Positions 8,120-16,336 of a stretch of 64,000 bases of DNA are shown in pieces (positions within the stretch are counted from its first letter, which is position 1; each line of letters begins with the position of its first letter). The stretch is taken from contig NZ_JAHCDA010000004.1 of NCBI RefSeq assembly GCF_018413645.1, positions 434,001 to 498,000 of the forward strand, in the 5' to 3' direction. The stretch is from Roseococcus pinisoli (GTDB lineage: Bacteria; Pseudomonadota; Alphaproteobacteria; Acetobacterales; Acetobacteraceae). Below the pieces are notes generated by a model. It saw only the letters and a list, made by a program, of their open reading frames with translations. It had not been told where the DNA came from and made no database searches. Both the position numbers and the translations under genes were made by a program.

Positions 8120-9457
8120 ATGGCTTGGAACGACAAGGTTGTCTGGCAGGAGGGCATGTTCCTCCGCGCGCAGCACTACCAGCAGCAGGACCGCTATTTC
8201 GAACACCTGCTCCAGGCACGCAGCGCGCCGCTGCGCCCGCATCCCTGGGGCGTGACCGAGATCGCGCTGGACCGCGACCTGCTGGGCGCCGGGAAATTCG
8301 CGCTGTCCAACATCGCCGGCGTGCTGGAGGACGGCACGCCCTTCGCCATCCCCGGCACGGCCGACCAGCCCGCGCCGCTCGACCTGGTGGAAGGCACGCG
8401 CAACCAGATCGTCTACCTGGCCCTGCCCGTCCGCCAGCCCGGCAGCCCGGAAGTCACCGCCACCGACGGGCCCGAGGGCGCGGCCGCGCGCTACGGCCTG
8501 CGCGCCTTCGAGGCCTATGACACACATTCCGACGCGACGCTGCCGGCCGAGCTCGCCGTCGGCCGCCCGCGCCTGCGCTACATGCTGGAAAGCGAGGAGC
8601 GCGCGGGCTTCACCTGCCTCGGCCTCGCCCGCATCGTCGAGGTCCAGGCCGATCGCCGCGTTGTCGTCGACGACCGCTTCATCCCACCCTGCCTGCGCGT
8701 CTCGGCCGTGCCGCCGCTCTCCAATGTGCTGGGCGAGCTCGTCGGCATGCTGGGCCAGCGCGCCGAAGCGCTGGGCGCGCGGCTCTCGCAACCCGGCGCG
8801 CGCGGCGTGGCCGAGGTGGCCGACTTCCTGTTGCTGCAGACGGTAAACCGCTGCCTGCCGCTGCTGGCGCATTACGCCGATGCCGGCAACGTGCATCCCG
8901 AGACGCTCTACTCCACGCTGGTGCAGATCGCGGGTGAGCTCGCGACCTTCACGGCGCCGGACAAGAAGGCCACCACCTACCCGGCCTATCGCCATGACGA
9001 CCTTCAGCGCAGCTTCGCGCCGGTCATCGCCGACCTGCGCCGCAGCCTTTCCGCCGTGCTCGAGACCAATGCCGTCGAGATCCCGCTGCAGGAGCGCAGC
9101 CACGGCGTGCGCGTGGGCCCGATCCTCGACCGGAACCTGCTGCGTGCCGGCCAGTTCGTGATGACGGTGATGTCCGACATCCCGGGCGAGACCATCCGCC
9201 GGCAATTCCCCAACCAGGTGAAGATCGGCGCCGTGGAGCATATCCGCGAGCTGGTGAACGTGGCGCTGCCCGGCATTATCGTGCGCCCGCTGCCGGTCGC
9301 GCCGCGGCAGATCCCCTTCCATGCCGGCGCCGTCTATTTCGAGCTCGATCGCGGCTCGCCGCATTGGCAGCAGATGCAGACGAGCGGCGGCTTCGCGATC
9401 CACGTCTCGGGCGACTTCCCCAATCTGCGCCTCAGCCTCTGGGCGATCCGCGCATGA
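8120..9457 (+). CDS. tssK: T6SS baseplate protein TssK
   Basis: 445 residues starting MAWNDKVVWQEGMFLRAQHYQQQDRY, the family signature (W..GMFL.PQH.QQ). TssK trimers connect the TssEFG baseplate to the TssL/TssM membrane complex in the cytoplasm. The C-terminal domain (GAVYFELDRGSPHWQQM ... FPNLRLSLWAIR) is also typical. A GAGGAAC-like ribosome-binding site lies about 10 bases upstream. The gene follows tagH by 65 bases and precedes tssL by 124 bases that contain hairpins. Length and motifs match the family, and nothing is missing. Confidence 0.95.
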   Translation: MAWNDKVVWQEGMFLRAQHYQQQDRYFEHLLQARSAPLRPHPWGVTEIALDRDLLGAGKFALSNIAGVLEDGTPFAIPGTADQPAPLDLVEGTRNQIVYLALPVRQPGSPEVTATDGPEGAAARYGLRAFEAYDTHSDATLPAELAVGRPRLRYMLESEERAGFTCLGLARIVEVQADRRVVVDDRFIPPCLRVSAVPPLSNVLGELVGMLGQRAEALGARLSQPGARGVAEVADFLLLQTVNRCLPLLAHYADAGNVHPETLYSTLVQIAGELATFTAPDKKATTYPAYRHDDLQRSFAPVIADLRRSLSAVLETNAVEIPLQERSHGVRVGPILDRNLLRAGQFVMTVMSDIPGETIRRQFPNQVKIGAVEHIRELVNVALPGIIVRPLPVAPRQIPFHAGAVYFELDRGSPHWQQMQTSGGFAIHVSGDFPNLRLSLWAIRA

Positions 9458-9462
9458 GGCCC

Positions 9463-9549
9463 GACGCGCTGTCCGCGGGACCCGGGCATCAGGCGCGGAC
9501 CCGCCCGGGCAGCGCGTCAGGCAGACAGGCAAGCCGGCATGACGCCGGC
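9463..9549 (+). other. Hairpins in the tssK-tssL gap
   Basis: GACGCGCTG at 9463-9471 pairs with CAGCGCGTC at 9510-9518. Inside it, TCCGCG pairs with CGCGGA. A second small hairpin follows, GCCGGC-ATGAC-GCCGGC at 9533-9549. There is no T-run, so a simple terminator is unlikely. RNA processing, stabilisation or attenuation between tssK and tssL is possible. Confidence 0.5.
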
Positions 9550-9581
9550 AGGCCGCAAACTTCAGGACCAACGGGGCCGGC

Positions 9582-10967
9582 ATGAGCGACAATCCCTTCG
9601 GCGAACCCGACGACAATGACCGCACCGTCGTAGGACGCGTGCCGCAACGCCCGGTGGCCAGCGCCGCCCCGGCCACATCGCCGCCGCGCCCGGCGCCTGT
9701 TGCCGCGGGCGGGGGCGCCGCGCCGCGACTGGCCGGCGAGGCCGAGGCACTGCCCAAGGTCGGCCCCGGGCCGCTGGCCGCGGCCGCCTCGCCGCTGCTG
9801 CAGATCCTGGCACGGCTGGCCAATGCCGGCGTGGCCGGCCAGCCCCCGGTCGAGGAGCTGCGCGAGCGCGCGCTCCGGGCCCTGCGCGCCTTCGAGGCCG
9901 ATGCCCGCGACACCGGCGCGACGGCCGAGGAAATCCGCGCCGCGCATTACGTGATCTCCGCCGCGCTGGACGACGTGGTGCTCGGCACCCCCTGGGGCGC
10001 GCAGTCCGCCTGGGCGCAGAAGTCGCTGGTCTCGACCTTCCACCAGGAAGTCCGCTCGGGCGAGCGCGTCTTCGACCTGCTGACCGGCATGCAGAAGGAT
10101 CCCGGCCGCTACAAGGGCGCGCTGGAGATCACCTACCTGGCCCTCTCGCTCGGCCTGCAGGGCAAGTACCGGCTGATGCCGCGCGGCGCGGCCGAGCTCG
10201 ATCGCGTGCGCGAGGGGCTTTACCAGCTCCTGCAGCAGCTGCGCGGCAATTACGAGCGAGAGCTGTCCCCGCATTGGCGGGGCGTCGACGCGCCGCATCG
10301 CGGCCAGAGCCGCAACGTGCCGGCCTGGGTGGCCTTCGCCCTTGCCTTGGCCCTGCTCGGCGGCGGCTGGTACTACATCTCCGACAAGCTGGGCGCGCAG
10401 GCCGAAGGCCTCTATGAGCGCATGGCCGCGCTGCCGCCCGGCGCGCTTCCTTCCATCGACCGCACGGCGCCGCCGGTGCCCCCCGCGCCCCCGCCACCTC
10501 CGCCGCCCACCGCCACCCCGGCGCCCGACGCGCTGCCGACGCTGCGCCAGTTCCTGGCGCCCGAGATCGCGCAGGGCCTCGTCACCGTGGAGGGCGACGC
10601 GCAGCGCATCCTGGTCCGCATCCGCGGGCGCGGCATGTTCCCCTCGGCCTCCTCCACGGTGGCCGCGAGCTTCCACGACCTGCTGCGCCGCATCGGCGAG
10701 GCGCTGAAGATCGAGCCCGGCCGCGTGCTGGTGCAGGGCCATTCGGACAACCAGCCCATCCGCACGGTGCGCTTCCCCTCCAACTTTGCGCTGTCGCTGG
10801 CACGCGCGCAGGAGGCGGCGAACCTCATCATCGCGGCCAACGGCACGCCCGCCCGCTTCACCGTCGAGGGCAAGGCCGATGCCGAACCGCTCGCCCCCAA
10901 CAACACGGCCGAAGGCCGCGAGCAGAACCGCCGCATCGAGGTGATCCTGCTGCGAGGGAACCGCTGA
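9582..10967 (+). CDS. tssL: T6SS inner-membrane protein TssL (DotU/IcmH type) with OmpA domain
   Basis: 461 residues. Residues 1-60 are a Pro-rich cytoplasmic lead. Residues about 65-235 are the DotU/TssL hook domain (RALRAFEADAR, AHYVISAALDDVVLGTPWG, FHQEVRSGERVFDLL, ALSLGLQGKYR). A single transmembrane helix is at about 246-266. After a Pro-rich linker, residues about 330-460 form an OmpA-like peptidoglycan-binding domain (VLVQGHSDNQPI ... NRRIEVILL). TssL with TssM forms the trans-envelope complex, and this version anchors itself to peptidoglycan. In Agrobacterium, PpkA phosphorylates TssL, which then binds Fha. The same partners exist here. The stop lies one base before the tssM start. 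Confidence 0.94.
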   Translation: MSDNPFGEPDDNDRTVVGRVPQRPVASAAPATSPPRPAPVAAGGGAAPRLAGEAEALPKVGPGPLAAAASPLLQILARLANAGVAGQPPVEELRERALRALRAFEADARDTGATAEEIRAAHYVISAALDDVVLGTPWGAQSAWAQKSLVSTFHQEVRSGERVFDLLTGMQKDPGRYKGALEITYLALSLGLQGKYRLMPRGAAELDRVREGLYQLLQQLRGNYERELSPHWRGVDAPHRGQSRNVPAWVAFALALALLGGGWYYISDKLGAQAEGLYERMAALPPGALPSIDRTAPPVPPAPPPPPPPTATPAPDALPTLRQFLAPEIAQGLVTVEGDAQRILVRIRGRGMFPSASSTVAASFHDLLRRIGEALKIEPGRVLVQGHSDNQPIRTVRFPSNFALSLARAQEAANLIIAANGTPARFTVEGKADAEPLAPNNTAEGREQNRRIEVILLRGNR

Positions 10968-10968
10968 G

Positions 10969-13900
10969 ATGCGCAGCCTTGTCACCATCCCCGCGCTCGG
11001 CGCGCTGGCCGGCGTCCTGCTGCTCGACGTCGTCATCTGGCTCTTCTCCCCGCTGCTCGGCGAGGCCTTCGACGCGATCTGGCTGCGCGCGATCCTGGTC
11101 GCGATCCCGGTCCTCATCTGGTTCCTCGCCTTTCTCCTGATCGGCCGCCGGCGCGAGAGCCGCGACGCCGGCCTCGTCGAGGCCGCCGCCGCGCCCGACC
11201 CGCAGGCGAAGAAGGACGAAGCCGCCGCCGAGGAGGAGGCCGAGCTCCGGGCCAAGCTCACCGACGCGCTCGCCAAGCTGAAGACGGCGACGGGCGGCAA
11301 GGGCACCTATCTCTACGACCTGCCCTGGTACGCCATCATCGGCCCGCCGGGCTCCGGCAAGACAACCGCGCTGCTCAATTCCGGCCTCGAGTTCCCGCTG
11401 GCCGAAGGCCGCGTCGCCGGCGTCGGCGGCACGCGCTTCTGCGACTGGTGGCTGACCGAGCGCGCCGTGATGATCGACACGGCCGGCCGCTACACGACGC
11501 AGGACAGCGATGCCGGCGCCGACAAGGCCGGCTGGGAGCGCTTCCTCGACCTGCTGAAGAAGAACCGCCCGCGCCAGCCGCTGAACGGCGTGCTGGTGGC
11601 CTTCGGCGTCGACATGCTCTCGCGCCTCGATGCAAGCCAGCGCGAGGCGCATGCGCGCAGCGTCCGCCGCCGCATCAAGGAGCTGGAGACGCGGCTCGGC
11701 CAGCGCCTGCCGGTCTATTTCGTCGTCACCAAGTCGGATCTTCTGCCGGGCTTCATCGAATTCTTCGACGATCTCGACAAGACGACGCGCGAGCAGGTCT
11801 GGGGCTTCACCTTCCCCGTCGGCAACACGCCGGAAGGCGCGGTGACGCAGTTCGGCCAGGAGTTCTCGGCGCTTTCCGAGCGGCTGATGACCCGCCTCAT
11901 CGAGCGGCTGCAGACCGAGCGCGGGCCGCAGCAGCGCGCGCTGATCGCGGGCTTCCCGACGCAGCTCGCCTCGCTGGAGAATGCGCTCAGGGAATTCGCA
12001 CAGGCGGCCTTCGGCGGCTCCAAGCTCGATCCCGCGCCCTTCCTGCGCGGCGTCTACTTCACCTCCGGCACGCAGGAAGGCACGCCGCTCGACCGGCTGG
12101 CCGGCGCGCTCTCGCGCTCCTTCGGCCTCGATCCGAGCCGGCCTGCCGCCATCATGGGCCAGAAGGGCCGCGCTTACTTTCTCTCGAAGCTGCTCAAGGA
12201 TGTCGTGTTCAACGAGGCGCGGCTCGCGGCCAATGACCGTGGCCTCGAATCACGCCGCCGCATCATCCAGATCGGTTCCTGGGCGGCCGCGCTGCTGCTC
12301 GTCCTGGGCGGCGGCGCCCTGGGCTGGTCGGCGATGAATGCCGAGGGCGGCCGGGGCGAGCGCCTGGCCACGGCCGTGGGCTCCGCCGAGCAGGCCGGTG
12401 CCGCCGCGCCGCTCGACCGCGTGCGCAGCTCCGACCTCGCCCCCGTCCTCGCCTATCTCGAGGCCAACAAGGCCCTGCCGGCGGCCGCCGCCGGCAATGG
12501 CGCGCCCTTCGGCCTCAGCCAGGAGCAAATGCTCCAATCCGGGGCCGAGAGCGCCTATGGGCGCGCGCTGAACCGCGTGCTGCTGCCGCGCCTCCTCGCC
12601 CGGACGGAACAGCAGATCCGCGAAGGCATCCAGCGCCCTGACTACCTCTACGAGGCCGTGCGCGTGTACCTCATGCTCGGCAAGCAGGGGCCGATGGACC
12701 GCACGCTGGTCCGGGAGTGGTTCGCGCTCGACTGGCAGTCCGCCTTCCCGGGTGCCGTGAACCAGCCGGGCCGCGACGCGCTCGGCCATCACCTTGATGC
12801 GCTGCTGGCCGGCGCGCTCGCCACCTATCCGCTGGACGGCGCGCTGGTCGATCAGGCGCGGCGCGTCTTCTCGCGCCTGCCCATGGCCCAGCGCGTCTAT
12901 GCGCGGCTGCGCACCTTGGCCGACAACACGCCCGGCTGGGCGCCTGCCTCGGCGCTCGGCGCTGCCGGGCAGCGCTACTTCGTCCGCCCCAGCGGCCGCC
13001 CCCTGACCGAGGGCGTGCCGGGTGTCTTCACCGTGGACGGGCTCTATCGCAGCGTGCTGCCGCGCCTGCCGCAGGCGGCGCTCGAAGCCGCCAGCGAATC
13101 CTGGGTGCTGGGCCCGGACGCCGCGCAGGCAGCGGGTGATCCCCGCCGGCTGGAGGCCGATGTGCTCGCCCTCTACGCCGCCGACTACATGCGCGCCTGG
13201 GAGGCCCTGCTGCAGGATCTCGTGCTGCCGCCGGTGGTGGGCCTGAACGCCTCCGCGGAGGCGCTGAACCTGCTCGGCGCGCCCAATTCGCCGATGAAGG
13301 ATCTGCTGCGCAGCATCGCGCGGCAGCTCTCCCCGGGCACTGCGCCGGAAGCGCCCGCGGCCGCCGGTGCTGCGGCGCAGGCCGCCGCGGCGGCTACGGG
13401 CGCGGCGGGTGCCGCCGCCAGCCGCGTCGCGGCGGCCGTCGGCACCCAGCTCGGCAGCGGCGCCGCGCCGGTCGCCGAGGTGGTGGAACGCCGCTTCGAA
13501 GCGCTGCGCGAGGCGGCCGGCCAGCCGCTGGACGGCGTGCTCGCCATCCTGAACGACCTCTATGTCCAGGTCGCGCGCCTCGCCAATTCGCCTCCCGGCA
13601 CGGTGATGCCGCCGAGCGTGGGGCTCGATCCCGGCCAGCGCCTCCTGGCCGAGGCGCAGCGCCAACCCGAGCCGCTGCGCGCCTGGATGACCGCGCTGGC
13701 CCAGGCCACCGGCCGCGCGCGCGCCGGCGGTGCCCAGGCGGCCATCGCCGCCGCTGCCGGTGGTGGTGGTGGCGGGGGCGGCGGTGGTGGCGGCGGGGGA
13801 GGCAGCAGCCTCGTCGGCCTCTGCCGCGGCATCGAGGCCCAGTTCCCCTTCCGACGCCAGCCGAACGCCCCCGACATGCCGGTGGACGACTTCATCCGCC

Positions 13901-14481
13901 TCTTCGCGCCCGGCGGCACCTTCGACACCTTCTTCGCGCAGTATCTGCGCCCCTATGTCGACGTGACGCAGCGCCCCTGGCGCCCGGTCGCGACGGACGG
14001 GCTGCCGCCGCCCATCTCCGCCTCGGACCTGATGCAGTTCCAGCGCGCGCAGGCGATCCGCGATGCCTTCTTCCCTGCCGGCGTCGCGAACGGGTTCCGC
14101 TTCCAGATCGTGCCGAACGGCCTCTCGGCCGGGACGACGAGCGCGACGCTGGAGGCCTCGGGCGCGCGCATCTCCCTGCCCGCGGGCGGCGGCGGCCGAC
14201 CGATCGACCTGCAATTCCCAGCGCTGCAGCCGATCACGCTGACCTTCGACCCGGCCTCCAGCCGCGGCGACCTCGCCTATGACGGCGCCTGGGCGACGCT
14301 GAAGCTCGTCTTCCTGCATCGCCTCGTGGCGACGCCGCAGCCCGACCGTTTCCGGCTGACCGTGACCTATGGCGACCGCTCGGCGGAGTTCAACCTCCAG
14401 GCCGCCAGCCGCATCAACCCCTTCGCGCTGCGGGAAATGACCGACTTCCGCTGCCCGACCTTCGTGCCGCCGCAGAACTGA
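10969..14481 (+). CDS. tssM: T6SS inner-membrane protein TssM (IcmF)
   Basis: 1170 residues, a normal length. Two N-terminal transmembrane helices (about residues 5-25 and 38-60) precede the cytoplasmic NTPase-like domain with an intact Walker A (GPPGSGKTT from Gly125). A third helix lies at about 432-455, and the rest is the periplasmic IcmF/DUF1215 region. TssM spans the inner membrane and reaches toward the outer membrane, normally docking on TssJ, which is not found here. The C-terminal half holds an Ala-rich stretch and a run of 15 glycines (residues 931-945). The gene is tightly packed between tssL and tagF. Confidence 0.95.
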   Translation: MRSLVTIPALGALAGVLLLDVVIWLFSPLLGEAFDAIWLRAILVAIPVLIWFLAFLLIGRRRESRDAGLVEAAAAPDPQAKKDEAAAEEEAELRAKLTDALAKLKTATGGKGTYLYDLPWYAIIGPPGSGKTTALLNSGLEFPLAEGRVAGVGGTRFCDWWLTERAVMIDTAGRYTTQDSDAGADKAGWERFLDLLKKNRPRQPLNGVLVAFGVDMLSRLDASQREAHARSVRRRIKELETRLGQRLPVYFVVTKSDLLPGFIEFFDDLDKTTREQVWGFTFPVGNTPEGAVTQFGQEFSALSERLMTRLIERLQTERGPQQRALIAGFPTQLASLENALREFAQAAFGGSKLDPAPFLRGVYFTSGTQEGTPLDRLAGALSRSFGLDPSRPAAIMGQKGRAYFLSKLLKDVVFNEARLAANDRGLESRRRIIQIGSWAAALLLVLGGGALGWSAMNAEGGRGERLATAVGSAEQAGAAAPLDRVRSSDLAPVLAYLEANKALPAAAAGNGAPFGLSQEQMLQSGAESAYGRALNRVLLPRLLARTEQQIREGIQRPDYLYEAVRVYLMLGKQGPMDRTLVREWFALDWQSAFPGAVNQPGRDALGHHLDALLAGALATYPLDGALVDQARRVFSRLPMAQRVYARLRTLADNTPGWAPASALGAAGQRYFVRPSGRPLTEGVPGVFTVDGLYRSVLPRLPQAALEAASESWVLGPDAAQAAGDPRRLEADVLALYAADYMRAWEALLQDLVLPPVVGLNASAEALNLLGAPNSPMKDLLRSIARQLSPGTAPEAPAAAGAAAQAAAAATGAAGAAASRVAAAVGTQLGSGAAPVAEVVERRFEALREAAGQPLDGVLAILNDLYVQVARLANSPPGTVMPPSVGLDPGQRLLAEAQRQPEPLRAWMTALAQATGRARAGGAQAAIAAAAGGGGGGGGGGGGGGGSSLVGLCRGIEAQFPFRRQPNAPDMPVDDFIRLFAPGGTFDTFFAQYLRPYVDVTQRPWRPVATDGLPPPISASDLMQFQRAQAIRDAFFPAGVANGFRFQIVPNGLSAGTTSATLEASGARISLPAGGGGRPIDLQFPALQPITLTFDPASSRGDLAYDGAWATLKLVFLHRLVATPQPDRFRLTVTYGDRSAEFNLQAASRINPFALREMTDFRCPTFVPPQN
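13759..13803 (+). repeat. Poly-glycine codon run in tssM
   Basis: Fifteen consecutive glycine codons, mixed GGT, GGC and GGG, in the periplasmic half of TssM. Length changes of three bases would keep the frame, so this is a flexible linker rather than an on/off switch. Confidence 0.85.
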
Positions 14482-14483
14482 CC

Positions 14484-15032
14484 ATGGAGGAGAGGCACAC
14501 CGGACTGTTCGGCAAGCTCCCCGCCCATGGGGACTTTGTCCGGCGCGCCCTGCCGCGCAGCTTCGTGGCCCCCTGGGATGCCTGGGTGAGCGAAGGCATC
14601 GCCGCGGCCCGCGAAAGGCTCGGCGACGAATGGGAGACCGCCTGGGCCGAGGCGCCCGTCTGGCGGTTCCGGCTGGCGCCCGGCGCCTGCGGGCCGGACG
14701 CGGCCTATGGGGTTCTCGTCACCTCGGCCGACACGGTGGGGCGGTGCTTTCCCCTCACCCTCGCCGCAGTCCTCCCCATAGTGGGCCAGGCCCCGCCCGA
14801 GGCCTGGTACGATGCCCTGGAGGCCGCGGCCCTCGACGGCCGCGCCGGCAGCCTGGACGCCGACCAGCTGGCCGCCAGCCTCCCCGAGCCGCCGCCCGAC
14901 GAGGATCCGGACGGCACGCTGGACGGGCGCAGCCTCTTCTGGTCGGCGACACAGCCTTCGCGCGCCATGCCATCACCGGCCGATTTCCTGCTCCTGCTGG
15001 AGCGTCACGAGGCGGAGCAGCCCCGGATATGA
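14484..15032 (+). CDS. tagF: T6SS accessory protein TagF
   Basis: 182 residues with the TagF/ImpM start GLFGKLPAHGDFVRRALPRSF...WDAWVS and the central GPDAAYGVLVTSADTVGRCFPLT. TagF represses T6SS assembly post-translationally; in Pseudomonas and Agrobacterium it acts with the FHA protein. Only the TagF domain is present. In Agrobacterium it is fused to PppA, whereas here pppA is a separate gene that overlaps the tagF stop by four bases (ATGA). The overlap preserves tight co-production. The ATG at 14484 is two bases after the tssM stop and is the obvious start. Confidence 0.9.
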   Translation: MEERHTGLFGKLPAHGDFVRRALPRSFVAPWDAWVSEGIAAARERLGDEWETAWAEAPVWRFRLAPGACGPDAAYGVLVTSADTVGRCFPLTLAAVLPIVGQAPPEAWYDALEAAALDGRAGSLDADQLAASLPEPPPDEDPDGTLDGRSLFWSATQPSRAMPSPADFLLLLERHEAEQPRI

Positions 15033-15736
15033 GCGCGACCCTGACCTCCAGCGCCGCCACGCATCCGGGCGCAGTCCGAACGCGCAACGAGGACAACCTC
15101 GTGGACCGGCCCGATATCGGGCTCTGGGCCGTCGCGGATGGCGCCGGCGGCCATGGTTCGGGCGACGTGGCGAGTGCGGCGATCGCCGAGGCACTCTCCT
15201 CCATCCCGCCCGGCATGAGCGCCGCGGAAATGCTCGCCCAGGTGCGGCTGCGGCTGGACGGGGTGCATGCGCAGCTCCAGGCCAAGGCGGAGGCCCGGGG
15301 CACCGGCGGCGTGATCGCCTCCACGATCGTGGTTCTGCTCGCCCGCGGTCAGCACTTCGCAGCGCTCTGGGCAGGCGACAGCCGCATCTACCTGATGCGC
15401 GACGGCCAGCTCCTGCGCCTCACCCGCGACCACAGCCTGGTGCAGGAGCTCGTCGATGCGGGCGAAATCCAGGCCGCCGATGCCGAGGCGCATCCCAAGG
15501 CCAATGTCATCACCCGGGCCGTGGGCGCGGGCGAGGCGCTGATCCTCGACAAGGTGGCCGACCGGATCCAGCCCGGCGATCGCTACATGCTCTGCAGCGA
15601 TGGGGTGTTTAAGGAATTGTCCGAGGAGCGCATCGCGACGCTGCTCGCGCGCGGCGCGCAGGCCAACGATCTCGTCCGCCTGGCCGTCGAGGCTGGCGGG
15701 CGCGACAATGTCAGCGTCGTGGTGGTCCAAGCCTAG
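15029..15736 (+). CDS. pppA: PP2C-type Ser/Thr phosphatase PppA
   Basis: 235 residues of a PP2C fold. Metal-binding motifs are visible: RTRNEDN near the start, WAVADGAGGHGSGDVAS, ALWAGDSRIYLMRDG, and MLCSDGVFKELSEE, then GGRDNVSVVVV at the end. It should dephosphorylate the substrates of PpkA (TssL and/or the FHA protein) and so switch secretion off. It overlaps tagF by four bases and is the last gene of the tagH-pppA run. A hairpin separates it from the convergent H-NS-like gene. Confidence 0.92.
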   Translation: MSATLTSSAATHPGAVRTRNEDNLVDRPDIGLWAVADGAGGHGSGDVASAAIAEALSSIPPGMSAAEMLAQVRLRLDGVHAQLQAKAEARGTGGVIASTIVVLLARGQHFAALWAGDSRIYLMRDGQLLRLTRDHSLVQELVDAGEIQAADAEAHPKANVITRAVGAGEALILDKVADRIQPGDRYMLCSDGVFKELSEERIATLLARGAQANDLVRLAVEAGGRDNVSVVVVQA

Positions 15737-15747
15737 AGGCCGGTGAA

Positions 15748-15765
15748 GCGCCCTTCACAGGGCGC
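15748..15765. terminator. Hairpin between convergent pppA and H-NS-like genes
   Basis: GCGCCC-TTCACA-GGGCGC, a perfect 6-bp stem in the 41-base gap between two convergent stops. No T-run flanks it. A bidirectional terminator or 3'-end barrier is inferred. Confidence 0.5.
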
Positions 15766-15777
15766 CCGGGCCATCTG

Positions 15778-16140
15778 TCAGATCAGAAACTCGCTCTTGT
15801 CCCGGCCCTCGGCCTCGAGGGCAGCCAGCCAGTTCGGCATGCGGCCGCGGCCGGTCCATTCGTCGCCGTTCGGGCCACGGTACTTCGGGACCACCTTCTT
15901 CCCGGCATCCGAGCGCTGGCCGCGGGGCTTCTCCGCGGCGGCCTCGCCGATCAGCTGCTGGACGGACAGGCCCAGGCGCCCGGCCTTCTGGCGGAACTCC
16001 TCCAGCAGGGCAACGCGGCCCGCGGTCACCATGTGCTCGCGGGCCTTTTCGATGGCCTCCGAAAGCCGCCCGAGCTCCTCCATGGACAAAGCCGGGAGAG
16101 CGGCGATCAGCGTGTCGAGTTTGCCATCATTATCGGCCAT
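15778..16140 (-). CDS. H-NS-like nucleoid protein
   Basis: 120 residues from ATG at 16140 (MADNDGKLDTLIAALP). An upstream in-frame extension is rejected because it is Arg/Ser-rich and unlike the family. Residues about 10-60 are a helical, coiled-coil-like oligomerisation region. The C-terminus carries the H-NS DNA-binding signature YRGPNGDEWTGRGRMPNWL. Such proteins bind AT-rich DNA and often silence acquired or costly loci. It is downstream of hcp on the same strand, behind a very strong hairpin. A TTGACA at 16209-16214 (minus strand) could be a -35 element, but no good -10 was seen. A role in controlling this T6SS is inference from position only. Confidence 0.82.
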   Translation of the reverse strand: MADNDGKLDTLIAALPALSMEELGRLSEAIEKAREHMVTAGRVALLEEFRQKAGRLGLSVQQLIGEAAAEKPRGQRSDAGKKVVPKYRGPNGDEWTGRGRMPNWLAALEAEGRDKSEFLI

Positions 16141-16300
16141 CAAAAGTACCTTCGAAGGAAAGGAAGCGGCGGGGATGGGCCCGGATCGGCCACAGCCCGT
16201 ACCGCATATGTCAACAATCCTCGAGGAGCAAGCAACGTCTTGAAACGACCGCGCGCCGCGATCCTTTCGGATGCGGCGCGCCATGGCCTTATTGGTCGAG

Positions 16301-16326
16301 CGAAGGGTGCGAAAACGCACCCTTCG
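16301..16326 (-). terminator. Strong hairpin after hcp
   Basis: CGAAGGGTGCG-AAAA-CGCACCCTTCG, a perfect 11-bp stem with a 4-base loop, about 10 bases after the hcp stop. There is no T-run. It probably defines or protects the 3' end of hcp mRNA, separating abundant hcp from the H-NS-like gene. Confidence 0.7.
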
Positions 16327-16336
16327 TGCCATCGCT

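Noticed and set aside
13759-13803. Poly-Gly tract considered as a phase-variable switch
   Set aside because: The repeat unit is a codon, so length changes stay in frame and cannot switch the gene off.
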